Shown here one piece after another: positions 47,235 to 59,829 of a DNA stretch of 64,000 bases. The translations under genes were made by a program, and so were the position numbers. This DNA is from Botryotinia globosa. Taxonomy: Eukaryota > Ascomycota > Leotiomycetes > Helotiales > Sclerotiniaceae. The DNA is taken from assembly GCA_014898425.1 (NCBI GenBank), contig RCSZ01000026.1, positions 1-64,000 on the forward strand, in the 5' to 3' direction. The notes under the pieces are model-generated. The model did no database searches and was not told where the DNA came from. It worked only from the letters and a program-made list of their open reading frames with translations. Numbering within the stretch: the first letter of the stretch is position 1; each line of letters opens with the position of its first letter.

Positions 47235-48158
47235 TGGGATAGGGTACGCGAGATGAATGTGATGATTGTGATGACGATGATGAAATATTGTAATTACCTG
47301 CTGCACACTTATTGACTAGACGAAATTTGAAGATTTTTGAGATTTTTGAAAAGGGTACAGATGTGTAATTGAAGTTTGAGATTGAAAACATTTTCTTCAG
47401 TCATGTACTTTGAATTGATGCAAATCTAAATATCAGAAATCAGTATCCAGAATCGAATATTTCTCGAAGAATTGATAGTTGAAATTATAATGATGGTTGT
47501 CTCAACGGTCCACCATACTATTTCAAGATGGAATTGAATCAAGATTTCGAAAAGGATACAAATATACAAACAAAGTCCAAAATGGAAACAAATTCTTCGG
47601 TATCGATGGTACAAATTGATGCGAATCTAAAATTCTTAGAATTGAGATGTGTGATGGAGTGAGTACCTAGGTAATTATTGAGGTCGCAATTGTTGATGTA
47701 GTCAAAATGGTCATGATCAAAATGATAAAGAAACCCAGGTGCGTGCCTACCTACCTACCGAGGTACTAAATTCCTTATCTATCAGTGCTAACGTTATCGA
47801 CTCAGCCACATCATTCACTATCTATCAGCCACTACCCCCCATTCACCCAAAAATCATCCACGTACTATTTTCACTTCGACAGCAAGCAATCTTCTAATAG
47901 GAATGAGAATACGAAAAAGGATTAAATCAAAGTTTGTAATATTTGCTACTTCTCTTTACAACTGTACACCTTTGCATCCCCAGCCACTCTGCCATCACGG
48001 CAAGTGGCAGTCGTAGAGCCAGCGTAGCGTTATTCCCTTGAACTCTTACAAAAACAAATCTACCATACAGGAGATCTTTCAATTTCTTATCTAATCTAAT
48101 CTAATCTAATCATAGCATCATCCCTCCCTTCTTCCTTCCCCCTTCCCTTCCCACTACT
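47235..48158. other. Intergenic DNA with a diverged direct duplication
   Basis: Segments near 47338-47450 and 47540-47640 share a series of blocks ('gattt..gaaaaggatacaaat', 'ttcttc.gt', 'aattgatgc.aatctaaa'), indicating an old duplication about 200 bp apart. No ORF. Confidence 0.5.
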
Positions 48159-49186
48159 TCAAACCAATCTATCCCTCGTAATCCTCGCCACATCCCCCAA
48201 GAGAACTTCCACCGCTTGTCGCATATCCCTTGCATTGTCTTCATACATTGTCTTGAGATTGTTTGATTTTGTTGTTAAGAGTGCGCGATTTCTTTGCGAT
48301 TGGAGTTGGGTTCGATGTTGAGAAGCGAGAGAATTTCGAGGAGGAACATTTTGGGGAGAAGGTATTCGGAATTGGGGTTGATGTTGGGGTTGATGTTGAG
48401 GAGCGAAACGAAACTCTGAGGAGTTTCGAGGTAGATTTGAGATATAGGGTGCGGCTTGGGGTTGCTGGTGCTGCTGCTGGTGCTGGTGCTGGTGCGGTTG
48501 TTGCTGTTGCTGTTGCTGCTGATTCTGAGCAGGTGGTTGATTTTGGTTTGGCTGTTGAGACTGCTGTGCTTGAGCTTGAGCGACCTGAGCGGCTTGAACC
48601 GCTGCTGCTTGTTGAGTTGGCTGAACTTGAGCATAAGCTTGCTGCTGTTGAGCTGCCTGAGCTTGTGATTGTGCTTGTTGTTGCTGCTGTTGGGTATGGA
48701 TTGGTTGGGTATAAACTGGCAGAGTGTGATACGTCGCTATCGGTGGTGGTACTGCGGAAAGGCAATTAATTCCACTAGAAGTATGGATTGAAATCATTAG
48801 CAAAGTCTCGTACAATATACCTGAACGGCAGATAAATCCCAAACATACAAACCCCCTCTTTTTCCCTCCTCTCTAACAATTTCCTCCACAAGTTCCTTTT
48901 TTACTCCAGATCCTACATAATGTTTCTCTGCTGTCTTTCTCAGGATTGACCTCAATTCTTTTAGATTAAGACACCATAATTCACTAGCACGTAATTCTAT
49001 ACGTTGTGTGAAATCCGGGTTGGGGTCCGCCTCCATAGGTAATTTGAGATCAGAAACGGTGAGTCGTCCAAGTAATTCATTTTTGTTCCCAAAGATAGAA
49101 AGGTTACGGCGATGAAGTTCATTTTCGAGGAGGACAACTGAGGTTCGATCGGACCAAACGCTTATGCTCATACTCATGCTTAACAT
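48159..49186 (-). CDS. SAP-like motif, glutamine-rich protein, two exons (317 aa)
   Basis: The exons are complement(48849-49186) and (48159-48774), with a 74-nt intron from GTATGT to TTCTAG and a GCTAATGA branch site. This splice restores one frame, joining 'KRGG-F-GINCL'. Residues about 18-45 (LLENELHRRNLSIFGNKNEL) fit the SAP pattern, a helix-loop-helix that binds DNA in chromatin proteins. Residues about 72-105 (LNLKELRSILRKTAEKHY then KKELVEEI) look like a second, diverged SAP motif. The middle is rich in Gln and Ala with polyQ runs from CAG/CAA repeats. The end (residues about 280-317) is a charged helix. A role in transcription or chromatin is inferred from SAP plus polyQ. It shares a 520-bp upstream region with the divergent gene at 49707. 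Confidence 0.72.
48470..48700. repeat. CAG/CAA-rich coding microsatellite
   Basis: Interrupted CTG/TTG runs on the plus strand encode the polyglutamine stretches of the minus-strand gene. All other frames here (poly-Leu, poly-Ser) are shadows. Confidence 0.85.
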
Positions 49187-49706
49187 TGACCGATATTCTG
49201 CGACCGAAGGATGTTTTCGATTCTAAGATATCTTCCTTTCTCGATTTCTCGTATGAGATTTTATCGGGGTTTCTTGGAGGGATAGCAGGAAGGATAACAG
49301 TGCTCAAAGCCTAAAGAATCGATACAGGCTTCGGCTTTGTGAGGGATTGGGAGCTCCAAAAGATCTGAAATGAAATGAAATGAAATGATGGTACACAGAC
49401 AAGATGGAGAATTAATAACAATGACTGTCCACTGGGTCACCACGGTGAAGGTCTTTTCGCTTCGCTCTGGATCATAAATCTAGTGCTAGTCGTATAATTA
49501 TAAGTATTATCGCTGTTTAAATCAGACAGCGACGTGAGTATTAATATGGTCGTGTTGGAAGCTAATGAATTGAGATGGTATGGAAGCGAAACCATTCGAG
49601 CATTGGATGGAACAAGCAAACAAAGAAAAAAAATTCATGCAAACATATATTTTCGTTCATCTACCTTAACTTACTCTGACCTTCAATAATCCCAAAAGTT
49701 CATGAA
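49187..49706. promoter_or_regulatory. Divergent promoter region between the two glutamine-rich genes
   Basis: The 520-bp gap between divergent starts contains a short (GAAAT)n run near 49366-49386. No specific binding site can be named. Confidence 0.5.
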
Positions 49707-50480
49707 ATGTCATCTTATACAAATCCCACCAGCCTGCCTATTCGTGGTCCTCCTCCGCATAACATGTCCTCCTCCGAATATCAACAACAACAGCAACAAC
49801 AGCAACAACAACAACAATTAGGGACAGCCAGATTATTTCAACGAGCAACGCCGACTGTGGTTACATTCGCTCCCAATCATCAGCACTCGAAACAATTGCA
49901 ACCGCAGCCATTCCTCTCTTCCGCGCCGATAAACGACCAACACCAAACCACTCAACCCATTCAATCCATTCAACCCAACTTCATCAATCCTTACGTCCCC
50001 ACCGCTTCCCAAGCCCAACATCCTCAAGCCCCCCAGGCCCTGACCATACAAACCGGGCCTCATCGACCAATACTGGTAGACAGTCCTTACATCCCCACCA
50101 CCAGCACGAGCACCACTACCCACCAAGGAGAAGCGATATCCAACAAACTCCTCCGCAACCTGAGCAAAAAATGGAAGCAAGCACTCGCCGATCTAGACCT
50201 AGCGAACCAAGCGCGAATAGCCCTCCGCACCGAGAACCAACGCCTAAAAACCGAGAAAAAAGTCTGGCAGGAGAAAGAAAAGAAGTGGGAAGCGACGAAA
50301 AAGGCATGGGATTGGGAGCAAAGGGGACAAGATTCCGTGATGAAAATTATACAAGGTGTGAAATTCGATGATGAGACCATGGAGAGGTTCAGGGTTGCGA
50401 CTGAGAAGTGGGACGCTGAGAAGTTGGCCGCGGAGAAGAAGGATTTGGAAGCGGAGAGGGAGAGGGAGAAGAAGTATTAG
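49707..50480 (+). CDS. Glutamine-rich coiled-coil hypothetical protein, 257 aa
   Basis: Single exon. Residues 24-36 form a polyQ run from CAA/CAG codons. Residues about 40-140 are Pro/Gln/Thr-rich and probably disordered. Residues about 145-257 form a long, very charged helix (KKWKQALADLDLANQARIAL then Lys/Glu-rich), likely a coiled coil. No enzyme motif is visible and the family is not recognised. Its neighbour 49186-48159 is also glutamine-rich and divergently transcribed, so co-expression is possible (inference). Confidence 0.75.
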   Translation: MSSYTNPTSLPIRGPPPHNMSSSEYQQQQQQQQQQQQLGTARLFQRATPTVVTFAPNHQHSKQLQPQPFLSSAPINDQHQTTQPIQSIQPNFINPYVPTASQAQHPQAPQALTIQTGPHRPILVDSPYIPTTSTSTTTHQGEAISNKLLRNLSKKWKQALADLDLANQARIALRTENQRLKTEKKVWQEKEKKWEATKKAWDWEQRGQDSVMKIIQGVKFDDETMERFRVATEKWDAEKLAAEKKDLEAEREREKKY

Positions 50481-52682
50481 GTGGCGAGAGAAGCTGAGAT
50501 TGGAAATAGGGAGAAGAAATTATGCTAGGAACATTAGCTGTATTAGGTAATCAAAGTGGTGATTGATACACTGGTGATATACTCAGCTCCATTCTTGTGT
50601 AGCGTTTAGAAGAATACGCACTACTTACTTCAGATTGACAATCCATTCTCAACGTGTTTTCGGGAGGCTATAGTGGAGTAAGTATGGAAACTTGCATGAT
50701 GAGTAAGATAGGTAGTGCGTAGATTCGTGGGACTCGGGATGCGGTATGGTGTGGTATTCCCGGTACGGAAGTGCATGAGGAATTTTTCTGCCAAATCATT
50801 TTTTCCACCTTTCTCGATATTTCTTGATGGGGAGGAGGTATTGAATAAATTTTTGTAGAACAATTTTCAATCAAGATCTGTTCTATTTATTGCACCGAGT
50901 ATAAATTTCCGTTGTAGAAATGGTGATGTACTTGGTCGTGGTGGTGATCAGACAGACACCCGGACAATGGGGGAAGATCACATGACGATTTCGGCCGAAC
51001 AAGTCATGTGGGCCCCTCGTTTTCCCCAACTGCCACTCAAGTCCTTTTCCCTTAAGCCCAAGGCAATTCCCTCGCTGTACATCCTATATGTAGTGCATTC
51101 TCGAGGTATTCTTATTATAAGCTGCGTCTAATGTACCGCTGTTGTTTATATTATTATTGCTTATACCGTTACCATGAATACTATTGCTATTTAGATCATA
51201 CCCAATACCTATTTATTCATAAGATGTCTGTCTCGGTTTGATTAAATCCTAAAATTTAAGACACAAGTGCATAATACAAAAATCCAAGATAGAATTTGAA
51301 CGACTGAAACTTGGTGATGTACTTCAAATTTGAGTTACCCTCATAAAATGAAGGCAGAGTTTCTATTTATTTATACCTCGCATGATTCTCCACGTTCAAT
51401 TTGAGTTCGCTTAGATTCCAAAAGTCAGTTCTGCAGTTCTGTCTCCACTTTTGTGTTAAGCTTTTTCGGTAGAAATTGACATCTATATAGGGGCACCAAG
51501 ATTGACTATTTTGTAATCATCATCATCATCATCATCATCATAATTACCGTCATCTATTTTCTAAAATCGTCACCATCACCACCCACAAGTCCCTCTATGG
51601 TCCACGTGACCCATTCCAAGCATTTCCATATTTATTATTCGCAGCTCATTGTTCGGAAATCAATAATACATTCTGTGATCTGACCAATATTCCAATGTCA
51701 AGCACTCTAATACTTCTCTCTCAACCTCAAAATGGGCGCGTAGAACATCTCTTCGATGGTTTTATCAAAGATCAAAGGGCCAAGACTTATCAGCATTTTG
51801 GAGCAAGTATCTCAAAAAAGATGGGGCCTTGATGTATCAAGGATCAAGAAAGTGTGAGTATCTATTTCTTGCCATCACGGAAAAAAGTTTAGATCATCAG
51901 GGATTAGTCCTTCAATTAGATCTTGAAGATCACGACGAGAAAAATTATGAAGATTCCGCGGAGAATCTTTGACATGAGTTCGTATCCATTTCCAACGGTC
52001 GTGAATGATGCTTTGCGGTTCATCTACTCACCATGCTGATTTCTAAGGTATCTCCAAGCTCCCCGCATCTGTCACCACAGGGGTCGCCGGCTGGACAAGC
52101 AATATTCTGCGTACTTCGACTTGTCAGTGTAGGCAATAGTATACTATGGTGAACCTGTGGCGCGTACTAACATATGAATATAGTAACTAGTACATTTAGA
52201 AAAAGGGTTATACTACTCTCATACTTATTCATATGGCTAAAAAATACTAACAATATATTAAAATACTGAAATCCATTATAAAGTATTCATTCTTTAATTC
52301 AAATTATAGAAAATACTTATTCTATAACCTAACGTAAACAAAAATAAATACTTTATAACAAATTCCATATTTCAATATATTACTAATGATATTTAATAGC
52401 TAAATTATATTAGGGTCTATCAGTGATATAGCTTTCAATACTATATACATCGATGTTTCAGAGAAATTCAATAATTACCACTAAGCTAACCCGTATATTG
52501 ATTACGGGAAATACTATTGTCTACACTGCGACTTGTATAGCTCATAAAATGATTCTGTAATCTCCCAGTGATCACCTTCGTATTCATATACCAATGCAAA
52601 CCTCTGCGCATCCTAATAATTCATATGGGAACTCGCAATTTCTCATGCTGTATCCTCGAAATATCTCCGCTCTCAAAGCCTG
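50481..52682. other. Intergenic DNA, no gene supported
   Basis: About 2.2 kb of balanced to AT-rich DNA. A (CAT)n microsatellite is at 51519-51541. A 44-codon frame at about 51695 is too short to judge. From 52200 to 52460 the DNA is AT-rich and resembles an eroded repeat. Confidence 0.5.
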
Positions 52683-52852
52683 TGTCGGGACATCGATCAT
52701 GTGATCAAAGAGGGCACTGTATTAACTAGCGTCGCGCTAGCGCTTCCCTATATATTTAGTACCTAGCTTCCCATAGATAATAATGATCAAGAACGAATAC
52801 AACCATATAGGACTAAGTACTTACACTTATATCAACCAAGTTGATACCAACA
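52683..52852 (+). mobile_element. Solo LTR of the copia family, nearly unmutated (170 bp)
   Basis: Starts TGTCGGGACA and ends ACCAACA (TG...CA), flanked by the exact 5-bp duplication GCCTG (52678-52682 and 52853-52857). It is the same length as, and colinear with, the LTRs of the element at 20937-26681, but lacks their C-to-T and G-to-A changes. It was left after recombination between the two LTRs of an inserted copy. Confidence 0.95.
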
Positions 52853-54173
52853 GCCTGCTAAGGAAAAATCGCAAAACTGGAGAACATACCCTATTGAAAA
52901 TATAGAGTCAATCTTGCGCACTTTTCTGTGCCATCCTTCTGATATAAATTGATCGAATAGGCTACTTGCAAGATAGCTAGAAGAATACCACAGCACAGCA
53001 TTGTAGATCTCAGTTCGATTAAAACTTGTCGGACCAATTAAAGATCTAGAATTTCGGAGGCAAAAGCTGTTACGCTCTCTAGCGCAGCAGAAATTTCTGC
53101 TCTCGGTCTCCAATTTATATACTTTCGCTGACCTATGCTTGACAAGGTTTCACTGCAAACATCCCAAGCTGCACGAATTGCGGCCGAGCATAGAGAGGAT
53201 TCTGCTCGAAAAAGAGCCCAGAGATTCTTAATCAAAGACCCTAGCCACTTTTATCTCCGACATTTACTAACCGTGAGTTATCTTATAGTCCCTACGAAGA
53301 CTCAGACACAACCGTTGAAAGAAAGACCTCGGAAGTTTGATCTGTTAATGTTGAAGTGATGTATTCTCTAACAACACCAAACAATGGTCCATCAATCTTG
53401 ACAGATACCAACACAGTTTTGGAATCATCTTGATGCATAAATATTTTTGAATTGAGCAAAAGCAGAGAATGATCTTTGCCAACAATTATACACCTACCTT
53501 TTTGCAAATGATTAACTAACAGTCAAATATTATGCTTCCGAGAACCTCCGACTATCGTTCATACTGCAAGCAATCTTTTTGGCAGATCCAACATTCCGTG
53601 CGGAATGATTAGCAAAAAATATACAAGCCTCTTAACTCGCAAGCTTTAGCTGATAAAACGACCATCGACTACAGAACTATATGATCGAGATCCCCTCAGT
53701 AGGACTAGTGATTATTACTTCAAATGTATCAACTAGAAGTATACTTGTGTCCTCGGCATAAGAAAGGGCGGAGGGTGTAAATCATGTTGCATGAATTTTA
53801 CATGATGATACATTTCCTTGGTATCTATTTCTATGAGCTCTTCGCCCTCTGTGAAACTGAATACCACTCATACTGTTCTTTCCTCCGTTTTGAAGCTTGA
53901 TTCGAAGTTTCATTAGCTGAATGAATGATTACGAGGGAGGGGGGAAGGAAATCAATCACATGATTAATTCGGGTAAATCGGTCATGTGATCGATACCCCC
54001 TGAGCTTATCCGAACATCATGACCAACCATGGTCAACTTACAATTTGATATTCTGCTCGGCGCAATGAATAGAGCAGATCAGACTTACTAAACTTTTTTC
54101 CCATCAAGAAATATTCAAAGAGGTGGAACTGATGATCACAATCGTATAATTCCACGTAACAACTTTCGTATTG
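52853..54173. other. Island DNA with one weak ORF
   Basis: The plus-strand frame 53135-53359 (74 codons) starts with a Lys/Arg/Ala-rich helix-like segment (ARIAAEHREDSARKRAQRF) but is unsupported otherwise. A minus-strand frame at 52832-53113 runs into the solo LTR. Nothing else is convincing. Confidence 0.35.
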
Positions 54174-54175
54174 TA

Positions 54176-55766
54176 AGAGTTCTAGCCCCTGCTCACAGCA
54201 CCCCCCTCATTTTTCAACCACTTTATATTAAATTGAATAATTATTTAATACTATATTATTTATTATTAAAAATTGAATCAAATTTTAATAAATAATAATC
54301 AATCCTTTGATTTGAATTATATCCTTTAATTTATATATCAATCTCTTTATATATATTCGAAAATCTATTAAATCTATTTTCTTTTAAAATACCTTCAATT
54401 TACATTTTAATTTATAAATAAAAGTTAATACAAATAATATTTTTTTAATTTCTTTTTTATTTATTGTTATATCTTTTTAATTAGATTAAGATTTGATAAA
54501 GAAAAAGACTAATCAAAGTTTTATATATTATATTTTAGTTGAATTAGTTTAATATAATTAGAATAAATTTTCGATTTATCTTTTATAAAAATATAAGAGA
54601 ATTTTAATTCATTAAATAATAGAAAAACAATAGATTTAAATATTTGATTATAATATATTAAACTAGTAATATCTTTAGCTTTTAAAATTTTTTAAAGACT
54701 AATAAAGATTTATAATCTTAACTGATTATATCCTATATTATTATTAATATTTTTTCTAATTAATATATCAATTTAATATAGGAAAAATATTATTTTTCAT
54801 TAACCTTTTTAATAATTCAAACTCTTTTACTTTTTTCTATTTCAAAAAAGCTTTTATTTAATTATATAACTTTCCTTTAAATATCTCCTTTTGAATTGAT
54901 AATAGCGATATTACTAATTCCTTATTATTAATAGAAATATACAAAATCTAATTACTTTTTTACTTATGATTTTGAAATAAAAAATCTAAAATATATTATA
55001 CAATATTTATAATTATTTCAATGCAATTCTCAACAAATTATATATATCAAAATTTTCATTTCTAATACATTTTTGATTTGTTTAAAAGTTATCCTCTTGT
55101 CACGGTGTGGGATTACGTAACATATCGGTCCCCCGGAGGGGGCCGAAGTGAGTACGCACAGCGCCGGAGTGCGAGCGAGCTAGGGCCGATCGGGCTAGCT
55201 CGCTTAGAAAAATTCTATATATCTTCATTCGGAAGATCCTGTATTGTAGCTCCTTGAGCTACGTCTTAATCTTGAGTCCGAACCTATTATTTGAACCAAT
55301 ACAACTTTGCCGAATTAAGGCAAAGTTACCCGAACTTAACCACTGCCTGCCTGCTCCGTGATACCTCTTTCTATTTCAATCTTTTCCTAAAGTTCTTATA
55401 ATTTATTAAATCTTTTTAATTAAAAATATAGAAAATTAATACATCTTTCTTTTATATATAATTCTATAAGATTTAGATTTAATAATACCTTTTATTATAC
55501 TTCGAAATATACCTAAATTTTTCTTAATTTAACTTTAGGATTTTTTATTATTATATATTTAAAATACTCTAATTCGATAAGAAGTATTTCAATTCTAATG
55601 AAATGTATAATAATCATTTTTATTATAAAGTTAAATAGATATTTTAGATCTAATTGAAAAAATAATGATTTTTGGATTTTTGATCAAATATTTATAATAA
55701 GGTGTCGAAAATAAGGTGGCTGGAAAGAGCTCGCTTAAATTTGCGGTGAGAAGGTTCCAGAACTCT
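54176..55766 (-). mobile_element. Tc1/mariner element, copy 3, with nested insertion (1591 bp)
   Basis: The outer ends match those of copy 1, AGAGTTCTAG at 54176 and CCAGAACTCT ending at 55766, each flanked by TA. Without the 266-bp nested insertion and its 5-bp duplication the length is 1320 bp, equal to the sister copies. Transposase remnants read on the minus strand. Stops show that it is dead. Confidence 0.9.
55098..55363. mobile_element. Solo LTR (266 bp) nested in Tc1 copy 3, not RIP-mutated
   Basis: GC-balanced DNA inside an AT-rich relic. The ends are TGTCACGG and CCGTGATA, flanked by a duplicated CCTCT (55093-55097 and 55364-55368). Comparison with copy 1 shows that the host sequence is continuous across this point. 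TG...CA-type ends (CA mutated to TA on one side) and the 5-bp duplication fit a solo LTR of a different family. No coding potential. A MITE is the alternative. Confidence 0.82.
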
Positions 55767-55768
55767 TA

Positions 55769-57060
55769 TTTTCAAGACAATTTTGATTATACGATCGGAG
55801 AGTGGCAATATCAACTGACCGTACAAATCTCGCCTGTTTTTATGGTTTGATTGGACGTCTGAATGGCCTGTGTGGGAGGATGGGGTGGCGGTGATTGAGA
55901 CACTCGCTTGATTGGCCTTTAGCTACATGTTTGTCATGTCAACAACATCGTTGATTATGCGTGATGGAACTATTAATTTAGATATATCGACATCATCATC
56001 ATTCAATGGAAGCGGGAGATAGAATGAACATCGTAGTCATCAGTATGCCGTGCTCTCAGCTCAAATTGAGAAGACGATACTATGGCTCGGAGGCTGCTTG
56101 ATTGAGATGTTATCAAACAACGATACGAACATGTTCTTATGAAGGCACATTTTGGAGAACGAGTGCGAATTATACAGGAACGCCACTATCACTAAACTCA
56201 TCATAGCCATGGTAACGTTTATGTCATCGAAACAATCGGTCGAGTAGCCATGAATCACGAATCATTCTATGTTTTGCACCAACTTCAAGATTAGACAGAG
56301 CTACTACATCTAAAGTGCTAGTGGCGCCGGGTCCCTCGTAGCAGCAATGTTTGTAGACTAAATTTTGAATGTAGTAGATCCGCTACCAGATAAGATGTTG
56401 TTGATAGGTGTAATGCTTGTGCTAGACAACACAGAAGGTGTAGATACTCTAAAATAAATTAGCAAAGCTCGGGGATTGGAGCTCAAAATTGCAATTGCAT
56501 AAGATCTGTAACTCTTCTTATCAATTCAACTCTATCTTATGCTTATCGAATGATGTTGCATCATTAGATTGGAATCCAGATCGGATGCGTCCTCTGTACT
56601 GTTCAATGACTTGTTCGACTCTTCACGCAAGAGGTGCAATTTTGCTTGTAGGTCCCGATATCCGTACATATATGCAAACCATCGGGCATCTAGGTATGAC
56701 TTTCTTTTTAAGGCCTTGCTTCTCTTTCCAAAATATGCCTGAGGTATCTTTCAATTACAGCAAGCTATATCCTATTTTCGGGGTACATCAAGCAATGCCC
56801 ACTTTTTCAGAGATTCCCGATACGCATTTCTGCAAGACAGACGGATATCGAGTCTTGGGGTATTTTTGTCTGTGCATAGAGTAGTTTGATATCACTGACA
56901 GGCAATGTTGTTTTGATATCAGGAGTCTGCAGTCTAATTGGCTTAAATTCAGCGATAAATATACAATTCTGATATTTATAAAGTAGACCTTGTATCGAAC
57001 AATAATAACCTTGTAGTAGCAGAATCAATATTCGAGATGAAGAGAAATTCAATGTAAATT
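55769..57060. other. Small balanced island, no gene supported
   Basis: A plus-strand frame of 131 codons ending at 56884 has no ATG at its start and no recognised domain. A minus-strand frame at 56061-56258 also lacks an ATG. Possibly remnants of a gene. Confidence 0.4.
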
Positions 57061-58794
57061 TTTATATAAAAAATAATTTATAATTTTTTTATATAATTTT
57101 TTTTAATTTAATTTTTATTTATATAATTTTTTTATGTGTATATTATGGTATTAATAAAATATTTGTTATTGATAAAATATTTATTTTATTTATTATGAAT
57201 GGAATTGATATTTTTTATAATTCTTTTATTGTTGAATTTTAATAAATAAAAAGAAAATCTGGATTTTAAGGTTTTAGTATTTAGAGTTGTAGGGGAGGTG
57301 AATGGAGGGGAATGATTGTTAAAGTTAGAGAGTGAGTGTAGAAGTTAGATGGAGGAGGGGAATGAGTAGGGAAGTTAGTAGTATTAATTGGAAATCTAAA
57401 GGAGGGTGTCACGGGTTCAATACGTAGTTAGGTAGATGCCTTAGGCAACCACCCTTCATATAGTCGGCGCCTCCCCGCCTCCTCCTATACAATGTCATAA
57501 AATATCATATATCTTATCTAATATCCAAACCATATCGTGATAATATATTCTATATTTAAAAAAGTTTTATTATAATAAGAATAATCCGATTTTTAAAAGA
57601 AAATCTTTATTCCAGCTTTTTATCTACTTGAAATAAGTCTTTTTTATACTTTCTATATTTATAGCTTTAATCTTTTATATTTTTTATATTTGTTTTTATT
57701 TTGATATTTGTTTTTATTATATTTTTACCTTCATTTTTGTTTTTCTATCATAATTGATATATTAAATATTCTAAATATTTATTCATTATTACCCACTTTA
57801 TCTGGAATATTTAAAACTAAAATCAATAATACTTTTAATTAGTAGTATTGAATTACAAAAAAGTTATTTAATCTTTAAATTTATAATTCTATAATCTTAC
57901 TCCCTTATTAATATTAATATAAAATTAAAAGAATTATTTTAATTATATATATATATTATTATTATTAATATACTCGATTCTTTTTATATTTTTCAATCAG
58001 TATTCAAATAAAATCTAATTATAAAATAAGTTTTCAAAATCATTATAAATAATTAACTAAATATTTAAAACAAGCTATTTGAATTATTACTATCGGGACA
58101 GGGATCATGTGACCGCACTAGCGCTTGCGCTAGTACATCGGCACTATAGTATAGACATATATTAATAATATCACAAATCAGAAATCTGATATCTTATTTC
58201 AAAAGCAATATAATTGTAAACTAAAATTGATATTTCTTTAAAGAAATATAAGTTCTTATATTAAAGCAATATAATTTAATATTTGTTCTTATATAAATAA
58301 AAACTATTGATAATATAATAATAGTTTTTGTATATTAAATATTAAAATAATATAATTTAATATTAATCAAATCAAAAATAGTTAGCAATATAATAATAAT
58401 TCTTATACTTAATCTTAATCTATATTTTATTCTTTAAAGCAATATAATTTAAAAAGTGAAAATCTATAATATCAATTTGAATTCAGTAAAACTCTATACA
58501 ATTATAACTTTGCTAATTTTTAGCAAAGTTATATATATTAACTTTATTCACCTTATTGTTTACCTATAATTCATTAATATAACAGGATTCTATAATTTTT
58601 TATTATTTTAAAAAAGAAATAATAATAATAAGTTTATTATCAAATTAGAAATTCTATTAAAAACAAGAACTAATATTTTTAATGAAATAATTAATAAATA
58701 AGAAACTAATTCTTTTAATATCTAAAAAGCAATAATAAAAAATATTAAAGAATTCTATAAGTTCAAATTATATAAATATTAATATAATATTTAT
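57061..58794. other. AT-rich DNA with two less-mutated patches
   Basis: The patch at 57407-57490 starts TGTCACGGGTTC and may be an LTR start of the same type as the 55098 element. The patch at 58092-58170 starts TATCGGGACAGGGATCATGTG, similar to the first 20 bp of the copia LTR. Its following 90 bp are shared, inverted, with 33640-33725. No genes. Confidence 0.45.
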
Positions 58795-59614
58795 TAAGTC
58801 GACCACCCTACTTTCGGGCCACCCCTCTTTCGGGCCATCCTTTTACACTAAAAATCACTTTTTTGGTTTATCAATATCTCTATCAATATTGAATATAATT
58901 TAATAAAAATTTAGATTTATATAATGTAAGCTATTTTGAGTTTATATTAAAAAATTTAGAATTTTAGGATTTTTCTAGATCGATTTTTAGAGTTTCAAAA
59001 TATCGATTTTTAATTTATATATAAATCATATATAAATTTAAAATTTTATAAAATCTTTAATAACTCTTTAATAATAATTATTAAAAGAAAATTATATATT
59101 TTTTTGAAAAATTCAAATCTAAATCTATATAGAAATTTTAAAAAAAAATCAAAAAAATGAATAAATATAGAGATATAGTATATAGTGAGTTAAGAGTAGT
59201 ATAAATAATCCTTGTAATTTTGAGGGTATCCTTTTAAATATTTATTTATAAGAAATTTTTCATTTTTTTAAGATTTTCTAAATCAAATCTTCTATAAATT
59301 TATAATAAAAATTTATAATTTATTTTTAACTATTTTTCTTTAAAAGTTATTATAGATTTTATGAAATTTTAGATTTGTATATAATTTGTATGTGATTAAA
59401 AATCGATATTTCGAAGCTTTAGAAATCGATCCAGAAAAATCCTAAAAATCTAAATTTTCTAAAACTGATTTGGAATGATTTGAATTATATAGATTTAAAT
59501 TTTTATTGAATTATATTCAATATTGATAGAGATATTAATAGATTAAAAAAGTGATTTTTGGCGTAAAAGGGTGGCCCGAAACAGGGGTGGCCCGAAAGTA
59601 GGGTGGTTGACTTA
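58795..59614. mobile_element. Fold-back element with near full-length inverted arms (820 bp)
   Basis: The left end TAAGTCGACCACCCTAC and right end GTAGGGTGGTTGACTTA are inverted. Complementarity continues inward for about 370 bp on each side, leaving a loop of only about 60 bp near 59175-59235. The termini hold two short tandem 'ctttcgggcca' blocks. TA at both edges could be the target duplication of a Tc1/pogo-type MITE. The arms are AT-rich except for the terminal 50 bp. Confidence 0.88.
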
Positions 59615-59829
59615 TAATTTAGAACTTTAAGTAAACTATTTTCAAGCTTTTTAAGATTTTATATCAAATTATTTTTAAGCTGTAAATATATATTTATTAT
59701 ATAAGTTAAGATACAAACTTTGTATATATAGATTATTCATAATTATATAATATAATTAGTTTATAATATATTAATTAATACAATTCGTTTATTATATAAA
59801 GATTGAATAAATAATGAAATCATAGAAAT

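Noticed and set aside
48241..48769. Ser/Thr-rich minus-strand and Leu/Val-rich plus-strand frames over the polyQ gene
   Set aside because: Shadow frames of the CAG/CAA repeat. Only one frame joins the SAP-like exon through a proper intron.
56489..56884. 131-codon ORF in the small island
   Set aside because: Begins at TTG, no nearby ATG of value, no recognised domain. Left as possible remnant only.
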